Below, piece by piece: positions 35,901-49,400 of a stretch of DNA of 64,000 nt. The stretch spans positions 13,841,671-13,905,670 of the forward strand of contig NW_004624782.1 in the NCBI RefSeq assembly GCF_000247695.1, read 5' to 3'. Position 1 is the stretch's first letter. The number at the start of each line of letters is the position of its first letter. The stretch is from Heterocephalus glaber. Lineage: Eukaryota; Chordata; Mammalia; Rodentia; Bathyergidae. The position numbers and the translations under genes are program-made. The notes under the pieces are model-generated. The model ran no database searches and was not told where the DNA came from. It was given only the letters and a program-made list of their open reading frames with translations.

Positions 35901-38645
35901 CCTCAGCCTCCCCAGTGCTGGGATTGCAGGTGTGTGCCACCACACCCGGCAACAAGAAATATGTCTAGTGCGAAGGAGAGACATTAAACTAAATTCACCC
36001 TTTTTTCTTTTGCGGAACTGGGGAAGGAACCAACGGTCTCGCACATACTGGGCATGTGCTGTACTGCAGAACTATACCCCCACTCTCTCAGAGCTTGGAA
36101 TATGCTAGAGCTTCTGCCTCAGTGGCTTTGCATTGGATTTATTTTATTACTATTGTTATTTTGCAGTACTGGAGACTGACCCTAGGGCCTTTGCACCAAG
36201 AAACATCTCCATTTTATTTTTCGAGACAGGGTCTCCCTAAATTGCTCAGACTGGGCTTGAATTTGCAGTCCTCCTGCCTCAGCCTCACAGAGTGCTGGGA
36301 TTACAGGTGTGCGCCAGCACACCCAACTTCCCTGGATTTATTAATAGGTAACTTACTGGGGATTTACCCATGAAGCAGGCACACAAAGCCTTCCCATGGC
36401 TGATTTCTCGGAACCATTTCAACCTTTGGACAGAGTATTTGTGTCTCTTTTCAATAGGTGGGCTTAAAAGATGACTTGCCCAAGGTGACCTGGCCACGAT
36501 TTGAACCTAGGTGGTCTGACTTGAGCTTACACTAACCTATGCACTTTGTTTTACCACGCTGTGCTTTAGTTCCCTTTGAGACAAACACTTCTTGGGGGGA
36601 GGGGATTGGTATTGCTGATTGCACCCCTGGACTCACACATGCCAGGTAAGCACTCTACCACTGAACTATATCTCCATACCTTTCTAACTACAAAGAAAAA
36701 AATTTGGATAGTGTCTTGCTAATAAGTTGTCTGGACTGGCCTTGAGTTTGTGAATCTTCTGCCTCAGTCTCAAGTAGCTGAGTTTATCCGCATCTGCCAC
36801 TGCACCTCACTTCTTACATACACTTCTGGAATCATCTTTGGTCCTGCCTATTCCACCCTCTCCCTCAGCTTGAGTAATTCATTTTACTTTCAGTCTCCAG
36901 GTCAGGCCGGGCCCTCTGTTTTGGTTTTTGACACATTTCTTATTCTATTCTTTCCTTTCCGGAAGACGGCGAGTTCTGGGGCATATCTAATTCTGTGTCT
37001 AATAGGATGCTTGCTACATACAATGCATTCCATAAGTATTTTGTCTATGAATGAATTTCCCAAGAAAGTAACTTTCAGCTTAACTTAGTCCTATTAAAAT
37101 CTGGATGTATGCCATCTGGAGATTGCTGGAATGGATGAACTGGTGGCCAGAGTGGTAGAATACAAGTATTGACTAGATCAAGTCCAGAGTCCTGGGAGGC
37201 TCTGGACCTCAGGCTTCCAAACTTGACTTGATTCCACGATGGGAACAGGAAAGTATTTGGCACAAGGGATTCACCCAGTATGTGCTTTTAAGAAACCTGT
37301 ACTTCCACTTGTTCCCCTTGGGTTGAGGAATGGTTCCACCAACCAGAGTGGAAATTAAGTATGGGCAGAAAAGAACACCAAAAATTTAAATTTCCTTTTC
37401 CATTTGTATGAGGTATTTAGAAATGTGGTAACAAGTTGTATGAGTGGATGGGCAGGTTGGTTTGGCTGAAGGGTTGGAGGAGGCAAAAGACATGGTTGGG
37501 TAAGACCTTGAAGTCAGTCCCCAAACCACATTTTCTTAGGAGGGCAACTGGGAGCCTCAGTGGGTATTTGAATTTTCTGGCAGAGTCGCTGTGCAGTTCT
37601 GAGGCTAAGCCGGAAGCAGCACAGTAGAACACGTCAGACTCTGACAGTGCTGAGAGGGTTCCAGCACAGATCTGCTGCTCAGGGCCTTGGAGGGGCAAGT
37701 GGCATCCCCTCAATCTCTGCCTTTCTCCCCAGAGCTGTGTGGAACCCCAGGGTATCTAGCCCCAGAGATCCTGAAATGTTCCATGGATGAAACCCACCCA
37801 GGCTATGGCAAGGAAGTCGACCTGTGAGTTTCTAGTTTCCTGTCCTTGCTGTGGGTACTGCCCTTCAGGTTTGGCTGTAACCTAGGCCTGCCTGACTCTG
37901 CTCTTTCCCAGCTGGGCCTGTGGGGTGATCCTGTTCACACTCCTGGCTGGCTCACCCCCATTCTGGCACCGACGCCAGATCCTGATGTTACGCATGATCA
38001 TGGAGGGCCGGTACCAGTTCAGTTCACCTGAGTGGGACGACCGTTCAGACACTGTCAAAGACCTGGTGAGGTGGGGCCATCAGAGGACAGCGGGGGAGGC
38101 CCAAGGTCTGCCCCTCATACTCTGGGTTTTCCCTAGATCTCGAGGCTGCTGCAGGTAGATCCTGAGGTGCGCCTGACAGCTGAGCAGGCCCTACAGCATC
38201 CCTTCTTTGAGCGCTGTGAAGGTAGCCAACTCTGGAACCTTAGACCCCACCAGCGCTTCCGGGTAAGCCTGAGTGGCAGTGTCTGCACCTGCCTGCTGAC
38301 CTTTCCCTCGTGTCAGATGCTTTGCTGGAATTCATACTCCCCCTTTCCCAGGTGGCAGTGTGGACAGTGCTGGCTGCTGGACGAGTGGCCTTAAGTACCC
38401 GCCGCGCGCGGCCACTGACCAAGAGTGCACTGCTAAGGGACCCCTATGCACTGCGGCCTGTTCGGCGCCTCATCGACAGCTGTGCCTTCCGGCTCTATGG
38501 GCACTGGGTGAAGAAGGGTGAGCAGCAGAACCGAGCAGCCCTCTTCCAGCACCGGCCCACTGGGCCTTTTCCTCTCATCGGCCCTGAAGAGGAGGGGGAC
38601 TCCACTGCTGTTGCCGAGGATGAGGCAGCACGGGTGCTTGGCTAG
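29919..38645 (+). CDS. PHKG2: PHKG2, phosphorylase b kinase gamma catalytic subunit (liver/testis)
   Basis: Cytosolic Ser/Thr kinase subunit that phosphorylates glycogen phosphorylase within the (alpha beta gamma delta)4 complex. Coding exons: 29919-30013, 33610-33785, 34015-34069, 35029-35094, 35178-35341, 37733-37823, 37912-38065, 38137-38262, 38352-38645; 1221 nt, 406 aa, the human length. ATG 29919 opens [14 protein letters not shown], 18 bases into its exon. Seen in order: glycine loop GRGVSS, catalytic lysine in FAVKIM (K53), [15 protein letters not shown] catalytic loop, [19 protein letters not shown], the [19 protein letters not shown] helix, and a C-terminal region ending [19 protein letters not shown]. 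In this family that C-terminal part binds calmodulin (the delta subunit). All kinase residues are intact. In humans, loss causes glycogen storage disease IXc. It converges with CFAP119. Confidence 0.97.
30774..30861 (-). mobile_element. ID-type SINE in PHKG2 intron
   Basis: Minus-strand copy with AAATAAGT-AAGTTTT type duplications on both sides. Confidence 0.85.
31100..31246 (+). mobile_element. Two ID copies in tandem, first one truncated
   Basis: A 5' piece (31100-31150, ending GTGCAAGGTCCCCATG) runs directly into a full copy (31155-31246, ending GATCCCCGGTACC plus 18 A). The second copy probably inserted into, or recombined with, the first. Confidence 0.75.
31295..31440 (-). mobile_element. 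MIR-like old SINE
   Basis: Antisense MIR pattern: TTTCTGTGCCTTAGTTAGC, then GTTGCTGTGAGGATGGAATG, then TAAGTACTCAGTA. Confidence 0.6.
31591..31669 (-). mobile_element. ID-type SINE
   Basis: Minus-strand copy flanked by CTTAATACATTTTT-like duplications. Confidence 0.85.
34302..34395 (+). mobile_element. ID-type SINE in PHKG2 intron
   Basis: Plus-strand copy between duplicated AGAGTTCAGGA blocks. Confidence 0.85.
35342..37732 (+). other. PHKG2: PHKG2 intron with B1 and MIR
   Basis: A 2.4-kb intron with minus-strand B1 pieces at about 35850-35952 and 36215-36330, an old minus ID-like piece near 36010-36080, and a plus MIR at about 36430-36550 (core TGACTTGCCCAAGGTGACCT). The rest (35345-35830 and 36830-37730) looks unique, with no gene seen. 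Confidence 0.5.
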
Positions 38646-38876
38646 GTCCTCACCCCTGAGGAAGCTCAGATGCAGGATTCCTCGGGAGGTCTGAACCCTT
38701 CCGGCCCCTCTGAGGCCTTACCTCAGGCTGTCTGCCTAGCCCTCGTGGTGTGCTCCTGTCATAGAGACCAACTCTAGCCTACCCTGTTGGCCAAGGCTTG
38801 GAGATCAGAGCTGGGGTGGAAGAGCCACTCCAAAAGCCATGCCCAGCTGCATCAGTGCTGCCTGTGCTGTATCTGA

Positions 38877-38882
38877 AATAAA
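38877..38882 (+). terminator. PHKG2: PHKG2 poly(A) signal
   Basis: AATAAA 232 bases after the PHKG2 stop. The opposite-strand signal of CFAP119 (38987-38992) is only about 105 bases away. Confidence 0.85.
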
Positions 38883-38986
38883 ATCTGTTGCACACCCAGG
38901 GGTCGTGAGTGCCTTGTGTCCGCTGACTGGCTTCAGCCCAGAAGGTGCTGGGGGCAGAGGTGGTGGGCCACGCTCTAGCTCTGGCC

Positions 38987-38992
38987 TTTATT
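38987..38992 (-). terminator. CFAP119: CFAP119 poly(A) signal
   Basis: TTTATT on the plus strand is AATAAA on the minus strand, 18 bases past the CFAP119 stop codon. This makes a very short 3' UTR ending near 38970. Confidence 0.8.
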
Positions 38993-39009
38993 GGGGAAAT
39001 TTCTGGGGA

Positions 39010-42696
<3,687 letters not shown>

Positions 42697-43240
42697 GTCG
42701 CATCTAGGTTATGGGACAACCAGTTTTCGAGCAGCGATTGCCAAGTCCTGGCCCTGTAGTGACTTTCCAACCAATCTACGCCGCAGCGAGGCTGGGCGCA
42801 GCCAATCGGGGGGGGGGGCGTCTCCCATCGTCTCCATGGTGAACCGTTACTAAGGTGGCCGTGAAGGAGAAAGGTGGAAAGTTCAAGTACATACTTCCGT
42901 CAGTGAGGAGCGAACGCGCATGCGTAGTAGATTGCAAGTGCCCACTTAGGTGCCCCCTTCCAAATTGTTGATGGCTGGCATTGTTCTCGGAGGTGGCCAA
43001 GAGGATAGTGCGGAATCAGTTACCGTGGGAACCGCCTACTGTCCAATCACCGAGTGCAAAAGGAGGTGTTCAGGAAGTAGCCGAAAGATCCGAGAGGCGG
43101 GGCCAAGTGCGACCGATAGGTACAGGAAATGAAGCTTCGCCACATCCGGCGCAGCCTCTGGCGCCTGCGCTCTGTGCAGGGGAGGCTAGTGACGTCCAGT
43201 GGAATCCAAGATGGCGGCGCTAGGTTGACCCTCGTCTCGG
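42697..43240. promoter_or_regulatory. CFAP119-RNF40 bidirectional CpG promoter
   Basis: The roughly 0.5 kb between the divergent genes is CpG-rich and TATA-less. It holds CCAAT boxes at 42771-42775, 42802-42806 and 43043-43047, an NRF1-like GCGCATGCGT at 42916-42925, and a YY1-like AAGATGGCGG at 43208-43217 inside RNF40 exon 1. An RFX X-box-like GTTACCGTGGGAAC lies at 43019-43032, and a weaker one (GTCTCCATGGTGAAC) at 42830-42844. X-boxes are typical of cilium genes, which fits CFAP119. RNF40 non-coding exon 1 ends at 43239 (TCTCG|GTGAGG). Confidence 0.78.
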
Positions 43241-43420
43241 TGAGGACCTCGGGCTGGTAGGGGCAGGATCCCGCGAGTATGTGCAGTAGAGAGGCTCGTG
43301 GCTGTGGAGGACTGGCCCCTTCTACATCTCTGTTCTGTCTTCTGCAGATAACGGAAGTGTCGCCTCCCCTTGCCTGAAGCCCCTCGGTGGACCCTGCGCC
43401 GCTCCTTGCTGCCCGCAGCT

Positions 43421-46400
43421 ATGTCTGGGCCGGGCAACAAACGCGCCGCGGGCGATGGGGGCTCCGGGCCCCCAGAGAAAAAGCTGAGCCGCGAGGAGAA
43501 GACCACAACCACTCTTATCGAGCCCATTCGCCTTGGAGGCATTTCTTCCACGGTCCGTGGGCTTTTGCCTTAGTCCTGAGAACTTGGCTAGATTCCTGTC
43601 TCCGCCCAAACTGCCCATAATCTTATTGGCAGTTTCCCAGGCATGGCAACGTGCACTTTACAGCACATTCTGTTGAAGGAAACCGAGAACGCCACATCTG
43701 CCTTCCCTTTGCAGATAGAAAAATAGGTTCCCAGAGAGTGTGCGATATGTTAAAAACTTCAGATTTAGGGACAGAAGTCAGGCGTGATGATGCACACCTG
43801 TAATCCTAGCACTCAGGAGGCTGAGGCAGGGTGATCGTTTCAAATTTGAGGCCAGTGTGAGCTAGCTACATAATTCAAGCCAGCCTGAACTAAGTAGCAA
43901 GACAATGTCTCTAAAACAAAACAAAAGGGACAGAGGCAGAAGGGTAAGTTGAGCTTTCTTTAAGCAAGATGGTTTTTCTGTGGTGTCTGACCCTTCTTAA
44001 ATCTTGTTGTCAGGTAGTCTGGGAGTATTCCCCTGCTATTCATTTCACTTGTTTTCCTACTGTGTTGTAGTTTCTGAGACCCACTTACCACACGTTCTTC
44101 TTGACATCTTTGTTTTTCATGGTAGGAGGAGATGGACTTGAAGGTACTACAATTCAAGAACAAGAAGCTAGCCGAGAGATTGGAACAGCGACAAGCTTGT
44201 GAAGATGAACTCCGAGAACGAATTGAAAAGTTGGAGAAGCGGCAGGCCACAGATGATGTCACACTCCTCATTGTCAATCGCTACTGGGCCCAGGTTGATG
44301 CCCTCTGCTTTCAGAGACCTGAGCTTGATTCAGTTGCCAGTTTTCAAATTGCCCTGCTGGGGAAGGAGAATCATGCTGGAAAGCACTGAGGAATTCATAA
44401 CATTTTTGGTGCTTTTCCCCTTCAGCTAGATGAAACTGTGGAAGCTCTTCTCCGATGCCATGAGAATCAACAGGACCTCTCTGCAAGGATGGAGGCACCT
44501 GGGACCCAGGAGGGGCCAACACGTGATATGATCCCTCTCACGGAGCCAGGGACATCAGAGCTGAGGGGTAGGGCCAGAACCTTAGGGTCTAGGGAACTAA
44601 AACCCCCATCCCATCCACCACCCCTGAAAAATTGATTTCATGTTTGGGCAGTAAAGGCAGTAGGTGAGAACAGAGGTCTTAGAATCTAATTTGGATCATA
44701 ATGGTATTCGTGTTGTTACCCTTTTACTTCAGAAAATATTGTGAGCTAGACATCAGGGTGCATGCTTGTAATTCCAGCACTGTGGGAGGGTAAGGCTCTC
44801 AATTTCAAGCCCAGTGTTGGCAACTTAGCAGGATTCTGACTCAAAAAACAAAAACAAAAAGCAAACACAGAAAGGGCTGGGATGTAGCTTAGTACAGAGG
44901 GCCAGGGTCCATCTCCAGTAACTAAAAACAAAAAAGTTGTTGAGTGATGACTTAACGCTTTTCTAGACTTGGAGAAATCAGAGACAAACCGAAAGAAATA
45001 TTCCTGCTCTCAGAGAAGAAATTATCCTAAAACTATAATAAGTAAAAAGTATTAGGGCCTCTGACAGGAAATAAATGTGGGTGCATGTGTTTTGTGGGTT
45101 CTCCTTAGACTGGGAAGGGGGAGGAAGCTTCCTTGAAGAAGTGATTTGGCAGCTCTGTAGGCTTGAGGAAATGACTGTATCTCCCTGAACATCACGAGTT
45201 GGGAATAATAGTGCAGTACAGATTCGGTAAGTGAGCCATGGAAGGGCTCACTCTGAAACTCGGTCCAGATTGGCAGGCACTCCTGCTGTTATTTTCATAA
45301 CGGTTTGTCTGTCCCTCCCAGAACCCCTACCAGTGCAGCTGCGACCCCCCCTCAGTGAGCCAGCCTTGGCTTTTGTAGTGGCACTGGGTGCCAGCAGCAG
45401 TGAGGAAGTGGAACTGCAGCTACAGGGCCGGATGGAATTCTCCAAGGCAGCCGTGTCCCAGTTGGTAGAGGCTTCAGACTGCCTACAGCGCCGGGTAGAG
45501 GAACTCTGTCAACGAGTGTACAGCCGAGGTTAGTTCTCTGTACCTTCTGTACTCTCGATGTGTATTGCTCTGTGTATTGATGCTCCCTATTATGCTAATG
45601 CCCTGAGCCCAGAATTCTCCAAGAAACAAATCAGCATGTTCTTGGGGACAAGGTTAGTCTGTAGATGGAGGATTCCAACTTGGATTCCTGGAGTTGAACT
45701 CCAGGAGGAGGAGTAGTTGAGTAGTTGATGCTGGTGGGGTGGAGGAGTAGTTGACGCTGGTGACCCCCTTCTGGTTAGACACCTCTCTGCTGGAGCACTT
45801 TGTGCAGACTTTTTTTTTTTTTTTTTTTTTGAAGCAAGGTCTCACTGTGTAGGCCAAGCTGGCCTTGAACTCAGTGATCCTCCTGCCTCAGCCTCCCAAG
45901 TGCTGTGCAAATTTAAGTAACAGTTGTTGATCCACAGGCTTTGGATGTTGACAGGTTTCTCCCATCTGTAGTTCTGCCTCCCTAACCTGGGCTTTTTGGG
46001 GCAAAAACCCATTCTCTCTGAGCTGATTTCCTCCTTTGTGCAGTGGGGATAAAAACTTTTTACTTTACCTGGGCATGGTAGTGCATGCCTATAATCTCAG
46101 CACTCTGGAGGCTGAGGCAAGAGGATCATCATAAGTTTGAGGCCAGCCTGGATTACATAGGAGTTCAAGGCCAGCCTAGACTACGTAGCAAGACTCTGTC
46201 TCAAAAAACAAAACAAAACAAAAAACCCCTTACTTTGTCATGAGATACAGGCAAGACAGCTGGTAGATCACATTAGGCACATACTGAAGAGTTGGCACCT
46301 TGCCGTCTTGCCAGGGTTTGCCTCTTACCTGGGCCTTCCCTTCCCAGTGGACGGTGAGCCTCCCAGTGAGGTGGCTCGGGCACGCACGAGAGAGCTGGGC

Positions 46401-49400
46401 CGGGAGAACCGGCGACTGCAAGATTTGGCCACTCAGCTGCAAGAGAAGCACCACCGAATCTCACTGGAGGTGGGAGTCAAGTTTTAGGGGTGGAATTAGA
46501 ACCAGCACAGGGTTGGGGTTAGATGGGCACCCAAGGATCTCAGAAAACCCTGATCTTTCCTTCCACTGTCCCCAGTACTCTGAGCTCCAGGATAAAGTGA
46601 CATCAGCTGAAACCAAGGTGTTAGAGATGGAGACAACGGTGGAGGACCTGCAGTGGGACATTGAGAAGCTTCGCAAACGAGAGCAAAAGCTCAATAAGCA
46701 CCTGGCAGAGGCCTTGGAGCAGGTGAGGCTGGGGTACTGGGAATCCAGCCCCTACTTCCTGTCCTTCACATTCATCATCTTTCTCTTTTCTCAGCTCAAC
46801 TCTGGGTACTATGTGTCCGGGAGCTCCTCAGGCTTCCAAGGGGGCCAGATCACACTCAGCATGCAGAAGGTGAGCGGCATCATCCCTCCCAGTCTCTCTT
46901 GTAGCTTTTTCTCTGTCCGGCCATGATATTCCCCTAAATTCTCCTGAGAACTAAGGGCAAACGTGTACCTCTGAGGCTCTTCCCTCTCATTCTCAGAGCC
47001 TTCTTTCATTCTCTTTTTTGCTTTTTGGTGCCTGGGATTGAACTCTGGACCTTGCGCTTGCAAAGCAGGCGACGGCACCACTGAGCTAAATCCCCAGGCC
47101 TCATTCACTTACATTTTTACTTACCTAATCCTGAGCACTGAGTGCTAGGCAAATTGGAGAGGATGGCTAAATTAAAACTAGAACTTCCATAGAGCATAGA
47201 TTCCAGTTGGGGAAACAGGTAAGAGATAAAATAGTAGATCAGCTAGTTATAAGTACCACCAAAAAAAAAAAAAAAAAAAAAAAGGCACAGAGAGAGAGAT
47301 AAATGGGAGTTAAAGTCCATTGGCCTTCTGAGGTCCCTGTGCCTTCTTTTCCCTTTACTTGAGTTTGTTCTTTAGGTTTTCAGCACCACTTCACTGACCC
47401 CTGTCAGCTGAGAATCTTAGTCCCCAGTATCCAGTACTCCCTTGTAGTGTGCAGTTTCCTCCTGCTTGTTTGGGAGTCCTGAAGGAAGTCTGGTTCGGGG
47501 CTTCAGAGTCTGTCAGTGTTCTGCACAGGGGTCTTGGGTGCAGCACATGGTGGGGTGTGAGAGGAGATGTTGCCCATCCTGGCCCTGCTGACCACAGCCT
47601 CTCCCACTCCTTAGTTTGAGATGTTGAATGCAGAGTTGGAGGAAAACCAGGAACTGGCCAATAGCCGCATGGCAGAGCTGGAGAAGCTGCAGGCCGAACT
47701 TCAGGGGGCTGTTAGGACCAATGAACGCCTCAAGGTAGGCTGTGTTTGGGAGTGAGAGGGCTTAGGCCCCAAGATAGTGGCTGGCCCCCATATCCTCTTT
47801 CTGACCCCCTTTGGGTGTCCTCCCCCTTAGGTGGCCCTGCGGAGCCTTCCTGAGGAGGTGGTGCGTGAGACCGGAGAGTACCGAATGCTCCAGGCCCAGT
47901 TCTCACTGCTTTACAATGAATCCCTGCAAGTGAAGACCCAGCTGGATGAAGCCCGGGGGTTGCTGCTGGCCACTAAGAACTCCCACTTGAGACACATTGA
48001 GCACATGGAGGTGTGGCCCTGGCACGGATGGTGTGGGGTGCAGCCAGGCCTTTAGAGTTGAAATATTCCTGGGTTTTGAAGCCCTGTGTAGTTGCCATAG
48101 GTCCCTCGAGAGCAGCTTCTTCCAAGGTACTGAGGCCCAGGGTGGGGCCAAGGGGCTGTGTGACCCTTTCACACCTGAACCCGCAGAGCGATGAGCTGGG
48201 GCTGCAGAAGAAGCTGCGCACGGAGGTCATTCAGCTGGAGGACACGCTGGCCCAGGTACGCAAGGAGTACGAGATGCTGCGCATCGAGTTCGAACAGAAC
48301 CTGGCGGCCAACGAGCAGGCGGGTACGTGGTGGGTTAGCGGAGGTGGGCACTTAGCCTGGGGTGCGGCCCTGCTGGGGCTCCTGTCATCCAGAGCAAGAA
48401 GTCGAGGCCTCCATGGTGCAGCACCTTGTCTTCCACAGAGGGCAGCAGGGGCTGCCCTGGCTCACAGGCAGAGCGAGGGTCACAGCCACCCAACGTGGCT
48501 GGCGGAGCAGGCACAGCCTGAACAGGAGCTATCGGCTCAGCTGGTATTCCCTGACGTGTCTTTGACTGGAACATGGGTTTTAGAAAGATTCACTGAATAT
48601 TGCCTGTGACCCAGGCCTGTTCTAGCTGTTGCAGTTATGCCAGTGAACAAAACATGAGGAATCCTTGCCATTCTGGAACAGTGTCCCAATAAAGGAAAAC
48701 AAACTTTTTATGGTGCATAGTGGTGGAAGGAAGACAGGAAGTATCTGGAGAGAGGGTGCTGCAGCTTGGGATGAGAGACCAGGCAGATGTAACCAAGGTG
48801 ACATTTAAGAATCTAAAAGAGGTTGACTGAATATTGGTGAATGTTAACTATCTGTTCCATTGAAGGAAATTTGGAGATTTAAAAAATCTTCCTTAGCAAA
48901 AATACAACTAGACCTTGGGGGGTTACTTTCGGCAAGTTTCTTTGTCTGCATTATTTGCTTAAATGAAGTCACACTGTTGAGGCCTCAAGCTTGCCCTCCT
49001 GCCCACTGGAGGTCCCAGCTCTGCCTGAGTCTCCTCCCCTGCGAGGGGTGGGGCCCTGACAGGGATGAGTCTAACACCCTTACTTCCCACCTTTTTTTAG
49101 GGCCTATCAACCGTGAGATGCGCCACCTGATTAGCAGTCTCCAGAATCACAACCACCAGCTGAAAGGGGATGCTCAGCGATATAAGCGGAAGCTTCGAGA
49201 AGTACAGGCTGAGATTGGCAAGGTCAGGAGGGGCTGCCTAGGAAAAGCCTTGGGTAGGTTCCAGTGAGCACTGACTCACCTCATTCCCTCTCTTCTCTGT
49301 CTTTGCAGCTCCGGGCCCAGGCCAGTGGCTCTGCCCCCTCTGTCCCCAACCTGGGCCACCCAGAGGACTCTGGCCTCAGTGCCTCAGCTCCAGGGAAGGA

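Noticed and set aside
36960..37730. Additional PHKG2 exon in the long intron
   Set aside because: The kinase exons on both sides join in phase (CGA G|AG CTG) and give the full 406 aa, so no exon is missing.
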